A DNA stretch of 64,000 bases, taken from positions 176,272 through 240,271 of the forward strand of contig NZ_LIXM01000002.1 in NCBI RefSeq assembly GCF_002608565.1, read 5' to 3'. Positions 1 through 8,455 of this stretch are shown here, one piece after another. The translations under genes and the position numbers were made by a program. How positions within the stretch are numbered: position 1 is the stretch's first letter; each line of letters starts with the position of its first letter. Below the pieces are notes generated by a model. That model did no database searches. It was not told where the DNA came from and saw only the letters and a program-made list of their open reading frames with translations. The stretch comes from Vibrio sp. PID17_43. Its GTDB lineage: Bacteria; Pseudomonadota; Gammaproteobacteria; Enterobacterales; Vibrionaceae.

Positions 1-40
1 TCCCTCTTCTCCTTATTAGTTGTTTTATTAAGGGGAAATC

Positions 41-1417
41 ATGAACGACCTACAATCTTTACTTCAAACCATTGATAACTTTGTCTGGGGTCCACCACTG
101 CTGCTTTTGCTTGTGGGTACCGGTGTTTACTTCACTTTTAGCCTAGGCTTGATCCAGTTTAAACACCTGCCAACTGCGTTAGCGATGGTATTTCGTAAAG
201 ATAAGTCATCTGATAAACAGGGTGACGTTTCTAGCTTTGCAGCGCTATGTACTGCGCTGTCTGCAACCATTGGTACAGGTAACATCGTTGGTGTTGCAAC
301 AGCAATCAAACTTGGAGGCCCTGGCGCCCTATTCTGGATGTGGCTTGCTGCCCTATTCGGCATGGCAACCAAATACGCAGAGTGTCTTCTTGCGGTTAAA
401 TACCGCCGTGTTGACGACAAAGGCCAAATGATTGGTGGTCCTATGTACTACTTACAATATGGTGTTGGCTCGAAAGCCCTGGCCATTATGTTTGCAGTAT
501 TTGCATTGGGTGTTGCCTGTTTTGGTATCGGTACGTTCCCACAAGTAAACGCAATTCTTGATGCGAGCGAAATCTCTCTCGGTGTAAACCGTGAAGTGGC
601 TGCTTTTATCCTGACGCTATTGGTCGCATTCGTTACTCTGGGTGGTATCAAGTCGATTGCAAGTGTTGCGGGTAAAGTCGTACCAGCAATGGCGTTGCTC
701 TATGTGTTGGCGTGCTTAAGCGTTATCATCATGAATGCTGACCAATTGCTTAACGCAATTGAATTAGTGCTGGTATCCGCATTTACCTCCACAGCAGCAA
801 CGGGTGGTTTCTTGGGAGCAAGCATCATGCTCGCTATCCAATCGGGAATCGCTCGTGGTGTATTCTCCAACGAATCAGGTTTGGGTAGCGCACCAATGGC
901 AGCAGCGGCAGCGAAAACAGATTCTTGTGTAGAACAAGGGTTGATTTCAATGACGGGCACCTTCTTTGATACCATCATCATTTGTACTATGACTGGTCTA
1001 GCTTTGATCCTCACTGGCGCTTGGCAAAGTGACTTCTCTGGTGCAGCGATGACCACTCACGCATTTGCTGTAGGCTTGAACGGAGAGACATTCGGTCCAA
1101 TACTGGTGTCTATTGGCCTTATGTTCTTCGCGTTTACCACCATTCTTGGTTGGAACTACTACGGTGAGCGTTGTGTAGTATTCCTATTCGGTACCAAAGC
1201 AGTGCTGCCATACAAACTGATTTTTGTTGGTCTGGTCGCATCTGGTGCATTTCTACACCTCGATATGATTTGGCTTCTCGCAGACATCGTAAACGGGTTA
1301 ATGGCGATCCCTAACCTAATCGGTTTGATTGCTCTACGCCATGTGGTGTTAGAAGAGACAAAACTGTTCTTCAAACCAGCGTCTAAAGCTAATGACGTTG
1401 ATGGTGTGAAAGCATAA
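41..1417 (+). CDS. Sodium:alanine/glycine symporter, AGCS family
   Basis: Inner-membrane secondary transporter importing alanine or glycine with Na+. The 458 residues are hydrophobic throughout. The AGCS hallmarks are visible: GTGNIVGVA at about residues 78-86 and GGPGALFWMW at 92-101. A second conserved stretch with FSNESGLGSAPMAAAAA follows near residue 275. The ATG at 41 is preceded by AGGGGA at a good distance, so the start is firm. Length matches the family (about 450-480). A strong terminator follows and the next gene is on the opposite strand, so it is probably monocistronic. Substrate choice (alanine or glycine) is inferred from the family only. Confidence 0.93.
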   Translation: MNDLQSLLQTIDNFVWGPPLLLLLVGTGVYFTFSLGLIQFKHLPTALAMVFRKDKSSDKQGDVSSFAALCTALSATIGTGNIVGVATAIKLGGPGALFWMWLAALFGMATKYAECLLAVKYRRVDDKGQMIGGPMYYLQYGVGSKALAIMFAVFALGVACFGIGTFPQVNAILDASEISLGVNREVAAFILTLLVAFVTLGGIKSIASVAGKVVPAMALLYVLACLSVIIMNADQLLNAIELVLVSAFTSTAATGGFLGASIMLAIQSGIARGVFSNESGLGSAPMAAAAAKTDSCVEQGLISMTGTFFDTIIICTMTGLALILTGAWQSDFSGAAMTTHAFAVGLNGETFGPILVSIGLMFFAFTTILGWNYYGERCVVFLFGTKAVLPYKLIFVGLVASGAFLHLDMIWLLADIVNGLMAIPNLIGLIALRHVVLEETKLFFKPASKANDVDGVKA

Positions 1418-1451
1418 TACCGATTGCTATTTAACCTTCGCTAGAAACCGA

Positions 1452-1479
1452 AAGCCCGCTGACAATCAGCGGGCTTTTT
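1452..1479 (+). terminator. Intrinsic terminator after the alanine symporter
   Basis: Perfect 11-bp stem AAGCCCGCTGA / TCAGCGGGCTT with a CAA loop, followed by a T run. It sits between the tail-to-tail symporter and LysE genes. Confidence 0.9.
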
Positions 1480-1518
1480 CATTTCGTCATACTTTCTAGG
1501 CGTTGCAGATCTGGTTTA

Positions 1519-2154
1519 TTACAATGGCTCTTCGATAAGTAGCTTAACACCAAGTACCACCAGCACAGCCCCTGTAGCCCCCTCCATCCACTTCATAAAG
1601 TGTGCATTTTTTAAAAGGTTTTTGGCTGAATTCAATACGCCAGCTAACCCACATTGCCATACCATCGCAATCACAAAGTGAATTAACGCCATCGCCATCG
1701 ATTGAACCAAAGGGGTCCCTTCTGGATTCACAAATTGCGGCAAAAATGCGAGATAGAAAACCGCAGTTTTCGGGTTAAGCACGTTCGACAAAAAACCTTC
1801 TCGAAAAGAACGTTTAGCGCTGTAGACCTGGTAAGTTTGTTCCGCCACAGCGATGCCTTTGCTCGCATTCATCCATGACTTTAAGCTACTGATACCTAAC
1901 CAAATAAGGTACGCAGCTCCCACCATCTTTACCATTTGGAATAGCTCCGCAGATTGAGCTAATACCGCAGAAATACCAATCGCGGAGAAGAAGGCATGTA
2001 CAAACAAGCCAAAGCAAATTCCTAAACTGGTGGTACACCCATCCTTTAGCCCTGCTCTACTGGTGTTACGAATCACCAAAGCAGTATCTAGCCCCGGTGT
2101 GAGCGTTAATATCGTGATGGCAATGAGAAATGCCTCGAAATTTAAAATATCCAT
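1519..2154 (-). CDS. LysE/RhtB-family amino-acid exporter (paralogue 1 of 3)
   Basis: Predicted inner-membrane exporter of amino acids or small metabolites. At 211 residues it has the family length. It shows the N-terminal TPGLDTALVIRNTSRAG element, the AYLIWLGI segment around residue 80, and a LNPKTAVFYLAFLPQF motif typical of LysE/RhtB proteins. About six membrane segments are expected. It ends near the symporter terminator and has its own upstream region. Two further paralogues lie at 6421-7050 and 59280-59912. The substrate cannot be told from sequence. Confidence 0.9.
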   Translation of the reverse strand: MDILNFEAFLIAITILTLTPGLDTALVIRNTSRAGLKDGCTTSLGICFGLFVHAFFSAIGISAVLAQSAELFQMVKMVGAAYLIWLGISSLKSWMNASKGIAVAEQTYQVYSAKRSFREGFLSNVLNPKTAVFYLAFLPQFVNPEGTPLVQSMAMALIHFVIAMVWQCGLAGVLNSAKNLLKNAHFMKWMEGATGAVLVVLGVKLLIEEPL

Positions 2155-2280
2155 ATCATTCTTTGTGTCGTCAGCTTTCCTCGATCATTAACGCCAATCG
2201 TTTCAATGCGCAAGTTTCTTTTTCAATAACCGTGTCATTCAAATGACCATAACTGGCCGATACCTAAGCAGCATCAAGAG

Positions 2281-2315
2281 GTATACCCAAGTGATCTAGA
2301 AATGCTCGGGTATAC
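2281..2315. repeat. Dispersed palindromic repeat, copy A
   Basis: TATACCCAAG at 2282-2291 and CTCGGGTATA at 2305-2314 form an inverted repeat with one mismatch, in the gap before the carboxypeptidase gene. It shares its arms with copies near 7171, 18635 and 52029. Confidence 0.75.
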
Positions 2316-2428
2316 AACCACCTAGATTTGTGCACAATAGTTCTACGTCACTTAGCGAAAGATTCGAGCCCAACATCTAATTTACGATTTGGGGTGTTTA
2401 AGGAAAGAACATAGTAAAGAGTAGTCAC

Positions 2429-3904
2429 ATGAACGCATTTCAAAAACTTGTCGAACATTCAAACAAAGTCTCTAATTTCAGACACCTATCTTCCATCGTC
2501 GGGTGGGATCAAGCGGCAGTTATGCCATCAGGCGGCGCTGAAGCTCGCTCTAATGCCATGGCAGAATTAGAGGTCCATATCCATTCACTCATGACTCAGC
2601 CCCATCTTGGCGACCTGTTTGCTCAAGCAGAAGCGCAAACGCTATCCGCGAGCGAACAAGCCGTCTTACGCGAGATGAAACGTGAATGGCAACAAGCCAA
2701 TCTACTTCCCGAATCTCTCGTACATGCTCAATCTCTCGCTGGCTCCAAGTGTGAACATGCCTGGCGCAGCCAACGCGGCAACAATGACTGGGATGGCTTC
2801 GAAAAAAACTGGGCAGAAGTGGTCAAACTGTCTCAAGAAGAAGCACAAATCCGTGGGGAAGCAGCAGGTAGTACACCTTATGACGCCATGCTGGATATCT
2901 ATGAACCTGGCACCACTTCGGCTTCATTGGATACGCTGTTCGCAGATGTAAAGACTTGGCTTCCTTCGCTAATTGATGAGGCGATTGAAAAGCAAAAGCA
3001 CAACAATATTCTATTGCCAAGTGGTCACTACCCTACTGACAAGCAAAAAGCATTAGGCTTGGAAGTGATGAAGTTGCTTCAGTTTAACTTTGAGCATGGT
3101 CGTCTAGATGAAAGTGTACATCCATTCTGTGGTGGTGTTTCTACTGATGTTCGTATCACGACTCGCTACGACGAAAATGAATTTGTACAATCACTCATGG
3201 GCATTGTGCATGAAACAGGCCACGCACGCTATGAGCAGGGCTTGCCCCAATCACTTGCTGGAACACCGGCGGGAGAGGCTCGCTCCATGGGTATTCATGA
3301 GGCACAATCGCTATTTTTCGAAATGCAACTTGGTCGTAGTGAAGCCTTTGTTGACCATTTAGCACGTTTAGCCGCAAATCATTTCCAAGGCGCAGAATTT
3401 GAACAAGAAAACCTGTCTAAGATCTACACTCATGTCAATAAAGGGTTTATCCGTGTCGATGCTGATGAATTAACCTACCCGGCACACGTTATCTTGCGCT
3501 ACGAAATTGAACGCGACTTAATGAACGGGGCGATCAAACACACTGACGTTCCAGAACTGTGGAATGAGAAGATGAAAGCGTATTTAGGGCTTTCCACTGA
3601 GGGGAACTATAAAAATGGCTGCCTCCAGGATATACATTGGACAGATGGTAGTTTTGGTTACTTCCCAAGCTACACATTAGGTGCCATGTATGCGTCTCAG
3701 TTTATGGCTGCCATGAAGCAAACCGTTGATGTTGACGCGGCTATCCGCTCAGGCGATCTTTCACCCGTCTTTACGTGGTTAGCAGACAACATCTGGAGCA
3801 AAGGGAGTTTGTTAACGACTGACGAGTTGGTAAGCCAAGCAACAGGTGAAGTGCTCAATGCTAAGCACTTTAAAGCACATTTAGAGAACCGCTACCTAGG
3901 CTAA
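2429..3904 (+). CDS. Metallocarboxypeptidase, M32 (Taq) family
   Basis: Cytoplasmic zinc carboxypeptidase that removes C-terminal residues from peptides. The zinc site HETGH is at about residues 261-265, with the third ligand expected in the MGIHEAQSLFFE stretch about 30 residues on. The family signature DELTYPAHVILRYEIE follows near residue 345. Its 491 residues match M32 enzymes (about 490-500). It has no signal peptide. It is a single gene followed by a terminator at 3929-3956. Substrate preference is unknown. Confidence 0.93.
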   Translation: MNAFQKLVEHSNKVSNFRHLSSIVGWDQAAVMPSGGAEARSNAMAELEVHIHSLMTQPHLGDLFAQAEAQTLSASEQAVLREMKREWQQANLLPESLVHAQSLAGSKCEHAWRSQRGNNDWDGFEKNWAEVVKLSQEEAQIRGEAAGSTPYDAMLDIYEPGTTSASLDTLFADVKTWLPSLIDEAIEKQKHNNILLPSGHYPTDKQKALGLEVMKLLQFNFEHGRLDESVHPFCGGVSTDVRITTRYDENEFVQSLMGIVHETGHARYEQGLPQSLAGTPAGEARSMGIHEAQSLFFEMQLGRSEAFVDHLARLAANHFQGAEFEQENLSKIYTHVNKGFIRVDADELTYPAHVILRYEIERDLMNGAIKHTDVPELWNEKMKAYLGLSTEGNYKNGCLQDIHWTDGSFGYFPSYTLGAMYASQFMAAMKQTVDVDAAIRSGDLSPVFTWLADNIWSKGSLLTTDELVSQATGEVLNAKHFKAHLENRYLG

Positions 3905-3928
3905 TAGCCCCTGTCCGTTCATAAATGC

Positions 3929-3956
3929 AAAAGGCTGGTTTGATACTAGCCTTTTT
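3929..3956 (+). terminator. Terminator after the M32 carboxypeptidase
   Basis: AAAAGGCT / AGCCTTTTT stem with an 11-nt loop and T run. It lies only about 16 nt before the putative start of the next gene. Confidence 0.75.
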
Positions 3957-3971
3957 AGTATTCACTTAATC

Positions 3972-4400
3972 TTGATTGCTTTTTACTGTGCTTTTCATCT
4001 TGTACACGTTTTGAAACGTCAGTTGCATGAACAGGTTGAGCAACTCGACCTGCCCATCGCACCAATGCACGTTCGAGCGTTCAAAATCATCAGCAAAAAA
4101 TCACCATGTACCGCGATGGATGTAGTGAGCGTTCTTGATAGAGATAAAGCTCAAGTTACGCGCCTCATTAAAACACTAGTTGAAGAGGGGTTTATTGAAA
4201 AAAGACCAAATCCAGAAGATAAGCGCAGTCAATGTTTATTAACCACTGAAAAAGGTAATGCAGTCCTAACAAAAATCAAAACCATTGATAATGAGATCTT
4301 GCGTAAAATGACGGACGACGTATCCAATGAAGAGCTCAATGCCTTTCAATTAATTGCCGAAAAATTAGCGACTAACCTCGCCCAAAAAGACGAAAACTAA
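3972..4400 (+). CDS. MarR-family transcriptional regulator
   Basis: DNA-binding winged-helix repressor/activator of 142 residues. The core is visible: SPCTAMDVVSVLDRDKAQVTRLIKTLVEEGFIEKR is the HTH, and NPEDKRSQCLLTTEKG is the wing with the DxRS signature. The N-terminal helix needed for dimerisation begins at the TTG at 3972. No ATG gives a complete domain (the next is about 90 nt inside), so the rare TTG start is preferred even though no Shine-Dalgarno sequence is obvious. The carboxypeptidase terminator lies directly upstream, so the promoter must overlap it or transcription must read through. Ligand and targets are unknown. Confidence 0.8.
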   Translation: MIAFYCAFHLVHVLKRQLHEQVEQLDLPIAPMHVRAFKIISKKSPCTAMDVVSVLDRDKAQVTRLIKTLVEEGFIEKRPNPEDKRSQCLLTTEKGNAVLTKIKTIDNEILRKMTDDVSNEELNAFQLIAEKLATNLAQKDEN

Positions 4401-4405
4401 AAATC

Positions 4406-4435
4406 CCCTCAGGTAGCCCTTGCGCTAGCTGAGGG
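4406..4435 (-). terminator. Terminator between marR-like gene and thpR
   Basis: CCCTCAG / CTGAGGG outer stem with an inner TAGC/GCTA stem. Read on the minus strand it is followed by GATTTTTAG, so it best serves the minus-strand phosphodiesterase gene. There is no T run on the plus side. Confidence 0.6.
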
Positions 4436-4450
4436 CAATGACAAATACCG

Positions 4451-4972
4451 CTAACATAAGAGCTCATCAATTACGTGATAGACCAATTTCCCTCCAACGA
4501 ACTTACTTTCCATCAGTGCTATAGAATTAATTGGAAGGTGAAGTGATATAATAGGTAGCTGGTCCAATCGTACATGCCTATCTACATGGCGTGCTATCGT
4601 GATATGCGGAAGATACTTATGTGACTCCGTTATAAATCCATTTTTCGTCAATTTATGTCTTAGCTCATTTTGCAACCGTCCGAGTTCAGGGTTCTCTGAG
4701 ATACCTAGCCAAGCCAGCTGCCCACTGCTCTGGCGGAATGAGCCATAGTGGTCAACGACCACGTATTCACAACGCGTGATCACTTGTTGAAGTATTCTCA
4801 CGAGCTTGTTCATTTCTTCATGTGTCGCTTCACCGATAAATGCTAGGGTAATATGGAAGTTTGACGCACGCGTCTTACGACCAGATGACCGTTTCTGTGC
4901 CAGTATCTCTTGAGCCTGTCTAATCTTCGCCTTTGCTGAAGCATCGAACGTTAAAGCAAAGAACAATCTCAT
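4451..4972 (-). CDS. thpR: RNA 2',3'-cyclic phosphodiesterase (LigT/2H family)
   Basis: Cytoplasmic 2H-phosphoesterase that opens 2',3'-cyclic phosphates on RNA ends. Both catalytic HxT(x) motifs are present: FHITLAFIG in the N-terminal half and LPHITIARH in the C-terminal half, as expected for the two-lobed fold. At about 173 residues it is the normal length (E. coli ThpR 176). Two ATGs are adjacent; AGGAGG lies 1 nt from the first and 4 nt from the second, so I chose the second at 4972. Its biological role is not well defined even in E. coli. Confidence 0.88.
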   Translation of the reverse strand: MRLFFALTFDASAKAKIRQAQEILAQKRSSGRKTRASNFHITLAFIGEATHEEMNKLVRILQQVITRCEYVVVDHYGSFRQSSGQLAWLGISENPELGRLQNELRHKLTKNGFITESHKYLPHITIARHVDRHVRLDQLPIISLHLPINSIALMESKFVGGKLVYHVIDELLC

Positions 4973-5060
4973 CATGCCTCCTGCGACTATCGCTTAACCA
5001 AGTAAGTTGAGGTTATGTTGATACCGTAACGAGTTTGGCAAATTATAGCTGATAAAAGAA

Positions 5061-5083
5061 AGCCCAGAGTTAAACTCTGGGCT
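5061..5083 (-). terminator. Terminator of the lipid A acyltransferase gene
   Basis: Perfect 10-bp stem AGCCCAGAGT / ACTCTGGGCT with TAA loop. On the minus strand it runs into TTTCTTTTA, so it ends the acyltransferase transcript. Confidence 0.88.
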
Positions 5084-5089
5084 ATCGAA

Positions 5090-6037
5090 TTACATCGCTG
5101 GTGCTAAGCAAGGCTTATACAAACACATTTCGCCTTCCGGGCGAGTTTTAAAACGGCGATGAAGCCACATGTACTGACTTGGGCTAGCTAAAATCGATTT
5201 TTCGACAATCTTGTTCACGAATACCGCCGCTTGGTCAGGATCGTTTTTCGGGAAGCCGTCAACAGGCGCACTGATCGTTAAGGTGTAATGACCATCCTCA
5301 CCTCTCACCATCGTAAATGGAACAATCGCACAATCTGTCTGGTCTACCAATAAGCTGGTTCCCGTTGTCGTACATGCTTTTGATACCGCAAACAATGGTG
5401 CGAACGTTGAACGACGAACACCATAATCATGATCAGGAGCGTACCAAACACGTTGACCCGTATTCAGTGCTTCAAACATACCTTTCACGTTTTTACGGTC
5501 AATCAAAGTACGATTTGAGCGAGAACGCCCTTGGTACTGGAAATAGTCAAAGCAAGGGTTATTGTTTGGTCGGTACACGCCTGTTCCTGATTTTTTAATA
5601 CCAAACGCTCTCGCGCCTAGCTCTAAGTTCATGGAATGCACAGCCAACATCAACACGCCTTTACCCTGCTTTTCAAGGGCCTCAATATGCTCCATGCCTT
5701 CGATAGTAACGTGTTTATTTATCCTTCTATCAGACCAAAACCAAGCCATTGCAGTTTCAAACAGCGCAATGCCCGAATTATCAATGTTATCTTTTAAAAT
5801 CTTCTCACGTTCTTTGTCATCCATTTTTGGGAAGCACAGCTCTAAATTGCGCCTAATGGTTACTTGACGCTTTTTCATCAAACGCATGGCAATACGACCG
5901 ATCCCTCGACCTAAAGCAAGTTGCGTATGAAATGGGAGAAGACTAAAAAGATACATTATTCCGATAATGGTAAGAGTTCCCCAGTAGCGTGGTGCCAACA
6001 ATGCTGCTTTAAATTTGGGCGCGTTATATTTATTCAT
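5090..6037 (-). CDS. lpxL: Lipid A late acyltransferase (LpxL/LpxM family)
   Basis: Inner-membrane acyltransferase adding a secondary acyl chain to Kdo2-lipid A. The catalytic HX4(D/E) motif is HSMNLE, with H134 and E139 (E. coli LpxL uses H132/E137). A single N-terminal membrane anchor lies at about residues 18-35, and the YRPNN and RSNRTLI elements follow. Length of 315 is slightly above E. coli LpxL (306). Vibrios carry several paralogues, so whether this copy adds laurate, myristate or a hydroxylated chain is open. A small hairpin (GTCCG/CGGAC at 6057-6070) lies just upstream of the start. Confidence 0.88.
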   Translation of the reverse strand: MNKYNAPKFKAALLAPRYWGTLTIIGIMYLFSLLPFHTQLALGRGIGRIAMRLMKKRQVTIRRNLELCFPKMDDKEREKILKDNIDNSGIALFETAMAWFWSDRRINKHVTIEGMEHIEALEKQGKGVLMLAVHSMNLELGARAFGIKKSGTGVYRPNNNPCFDYFQYQGRSRSNRTLIDRKNVKGMFEALNTGQRVWYAPDHDYGVRRSTFAPLFAVSKACTTTGTSLLVDQTDCAIVPFTMVRGEDGHYTLTISAPVDGFPKNDPDQAAVFVNKIVEKSILASPSQYMWLHRRFKTRPEGEMCLYKPCLAPAM

Positions 6038-6420
6038 GAATAGGTCATCAGACGAGTCCGTGGTCGGACGGTAAAAATAAAATGTTTGATAAAATAAACT
6101 TTTATCATTGATTGTGCTTATAACAAAAACTAAAGCGCGCGGATTCTATGTTTGTTCGACACACGACACAATAAGAACTTACCCAAACTCCGACTGTCGA
6201 TTCCAAAATTGACATAAAAGTACAGATTTCACACTAAGTGAGTAATGACATCATGGATCAGTCCGCTAGTTAGGGAGAAGTCAGAATAAATAGAAGTGCT
6301 CTTATCAACTTAATATGGATAGCAGAATCACACGCTAAAAGTTTGTTTTTCTAGACTGCCAAGTGTACAGTTATGCCCTCTTGTTTGCTGACGCAATTCT
6401 TTTAACCAATTGGAATAAGA
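6038..6420. other. Intergenic region between divergent lpxL and LysE genes
   Basis: 383 bases, AT-rich, expected to hold both divergent promoters. Apart from the small hairpin at 6057-6070 I see no convincing operator, RNA gene or repeat. Confidence 0.6.
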
Positions 6421-7050
6421 ATGAACATCGACACCTTGTTCGCCTTTGGCGGAATTGTCTTCTTCCTCGCGGTCATTCCCGGCCCAAACGCTTTGCTCAT
6501 CTTATTTACTGCACTGACACAAAGCCGCAGATTTGCCATTGCGAATATCCTAGGGATTTGGCTTGGTTTTCTTATCCATGCTTTTATTTCCGCAAAGGGC
6601 CTAAGTTTGCTTCTTTCTCAATCTGCCGTGGCATTCAATGCATTCAAATGGATAGGGGTTGCTTATTTAATCTGGCTAGGTCTCAACAATCTTAAAAGCG
6701 GGCTCAAGATGGCTGAACAAAAGCTCAAGCTTGACCGAAAAATCGAGAAACAAACACTTAAGCAAGCGTTTGTAAAAGGGTTACTCACGAATCTTCTCAA
6801 TCCAAAAATCGTGCTATTTTACTTATCAATCTTTCCTCAATTCGTTCAGCCTACCCATATTCTTGAACAAAGTATGATGTTAGGTATGCTTCAAGCCTGT
6901 ATTGTCGCAAGTTGGTTTTTATTTGTGATTTTTTTCGCGAGCAAAGTAAAAGCGATGCTCACGGCATCAAAAACCAGCAAATGGCTTAACTATATCAGTG
7001 GTGGTTTGTTCATCTTTTTTGGTATTGGTTTAGCCAACACTCGCTTGTAA
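6421..7050 (+). CDS. LysE/RhtB-family amino-acid exporter (paralogue 2 of 3)
   Basis: Membrane exporter of 209 residues. It shows PGPNALLILFTAL near the N-terminus, GVAYLIWLGLNNLKSG around residue 80 and LLNPKIVLFYLSIFPQFV near residue 128, all typical of LysE/RhtB. The ATG at 6421 follows GGAATAAG. It is divergent from lpxL and stands alone. It is distinct in sequence from the paralogue at 1519-2154, so this is not a recent duplication. Substrate unknown. Confidence 0.9.
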   Translation: MNIDTLFAFGGIVFFLAVIPGPNALLILFTALTQSRRFAIANILGIWLGFLIHAFISAKGLSLLLSQSAVAFNAFKWIGVAYLIWLGLNNLKSGLKMAEQKLKLDRKIEKQTLKQAFVKGLLTNLLNPKIVLFYLSIFPQFVQPTHILEQSMMLGMLQACIVASWFLFVIFFASKVKAMLTASKTSKWLNYISGGLFIFFGIGLANTRL

Positions 7051-7170
7051 GATTGAAACTCCACCGCTATCTAGTGCTCGGTGTAATCATGATAAGGGCA
7101 GACCTTTCCTTTCAGGAAGACCATATTCTCCCTCTGTTGCCTCGCCTTCAAACCAAGTCATTCTCACTGA

Positions 7171-7200
7171 GCCAAGCATCTTGAGGTTACTTGGGTATAC
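7171..7200. repeat. Dispersed palindromic repeat, copy B
   Basis: GCCAAGCATCTTGAGGTTAC followed by TTGGGTATAC is the reverse complement of the motif at 52029-52061, with the left outer arm degraded. Confidence 0.7.
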
Positions 7201-7343
7201 ACATTCATTGATATATTTTTCTGTATTAGCTTTGTGCAGTTTTCACCAACACTAACGTTTACATCAATAGAGAAGCATCGCCCAAACTTTCTCTTCATTT
7301 TTGAGTAAATACAGACCATTTTTGTCTATATACCTGCTGTTTA

Positions 7344-7646
7344 TCACTGTCCTACAATGGCAGCCAAATCGAGTTTTTGCCCATAAAGGAGATAACCGAC
7401 TGTCCCGACCAGAACAATTCCTACCCCAGTCCAGTTAACATACACGATCCCGACAGGCATGCTTTTCACGGTGACAGATAGTAAGAAAAATGCAATGCCA
7501 TAACCAATTCGTACCAACTTACTTGGCATCATTTGAGTGAACTGTTCGGTCTTAGGAATATAAGAAGTGGCAATCACTTCACATACGATTGCAAGAGGCA
7601 AAGAAATCATAGGAGGCATGGCAACAAGCATTTTGAACATAAACAA
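7344..7646 (-). pseudogene. Truncated SMR (EmrE-like) multidrug transporter
   Basis: The 100-residue frame aligns with small multidrug resistance proteins. CEVIATSY matches the essential Glu14 region, PVGIVYVNWTGVGIVLVG matches membrane helix 3 and YGQKLDLAAIVGQ leads into helix 4. It stops there with two consecutive stop codons, so helix 4 (about 20 residues) is absent. Remnants resembling it (TAG and I codons) continue after the stops. Several normally conserved residues are changed (VNW instead of AIW; IPKTEQ instead of the usual MKFSEG-like loop). I infer a decaying, non-functional gene. The likely original start is the internal MPPM, which places Glu at position 14. Confidence 0.65.
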
Positions 7647-7822
7647 TCAACGCGCAATCAAATATATACTCGATGAAATATCGGAGTCTCTGAATAGCGC
7701 ATGATAAGCAAATCCGCATGGCCGAACATAAAAAGGTGATGTAAGTCAAATTTTAGCAGGTAATAATGTTCTGCCAGCTAAGCGGCGTTCATGTTCGAAC
7801 AAATACCTCAACCAACCCTGAC

Positions 7823-8158
7823 TTATTGTTGCTGTTGCGCGATAGCAAAATAGATTTGCATGTCAATTGGCTCCGGCGTATTGAGCAGCATCTTACCTAT
7901 TTCTCTCTGAAAGTGCCCATAATTACCAAGCTCTTCCGTCAATCCTAGACGCTCATAATTATCCTGACAGGTAAACATACCGTAAGCATAGTGAAATCGA
8001 CAAATGTCATTGTGTTTGTCATACCCGAATTCATAAAGCGCCTGATCGATTTCTTCTGGTGTATAAGTACTTTTATCTCCAAATGAGCGCAATAAAACCG
8101 TAGGCACTTGCTGAGCAATGCTCTGAATTTTCTCTTTCTTTTTAAAAAGACCGAACAT
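7823..8158 (-). CDS. Conserved hypothetical protein (FGLFKKKE start)
   Basis: Cytoplasmic protein of 111 residues that I do not recognise with certainty; it resembles small vibrio proteins of the DUF6559 type, but this is a guess. It starts MFGLFKKKEKI, has a TYTPEEIDQALYEFGYD helical stretch and ends in four glutamines. The start is set by GGAGG exactly 5 nt before the ATG at 8158; an upstream GTG at 8170 would overlap the ribosome binding site. No signal peptide or membrane segment. Monocistronic. Confidence 0.7.
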   Translation of the reverse strand: MFGLFKKKEKIQSIAQQVPTVLLRSFGDKSTYTPEEIDQALYEFGYDKHNDICRFHYAYGMFTCQDNYERLGLTEELGNYGHFQREIGKMLLNTPEPIDMQIYFAIAQQQQ

Positions 8159-8407
8159 AACGTCCTCCACTGACGATATTAATACTAGCGTAGTACCGAA
8201 GAGCCTTTAATTTCTAGCTGCTGTCAGGATGATAAAATTATAGTAGCCTGTTTTCATAACGTGCACCAAATACAAATCAAACGTTGCAATATGATGTAAT
8301 CAGAAACATTGGAGCCATCACACTTGATGATTTAACATGAAGCGCACACCACAGCCCCTTCGTACGCATCATAGCCATTTGCGTATCGACAATCGGCATT
8401 AATTGCG

Positions 8408-8439
8408 TTAACTTTAGATGTATAGACGTCTAAAGTTAA
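8408..8439 (+). promoter_or_regulatory. MetJ operator (tandem met boxes) upstream of metA
   Basis: AGATGTAT (8416-8423) and AGACGTCT (8424-8431) are adjacent 8-bp met boxes, the second a perfect consensus. They are flanked by TTAACTTT and AAAGTTAA, so the 32 bp also form an 11-bp-arm inverted repeat. They end 17 nt before the start codon of metA, so MetJ with S-adenosylmethionine should repress the gene. Confidence 0.88.
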
Positions 8440-8455
8440 GCTTAGGGAGAAAGCC

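Noticed and set aside
6363..6695. 110-residue plus-strand frame overlapping the LysE gene start
   Set aside because: It runs in another frame through the well-supported LysE coding region, has no ribosome binding site, and its translation has no family pattern.
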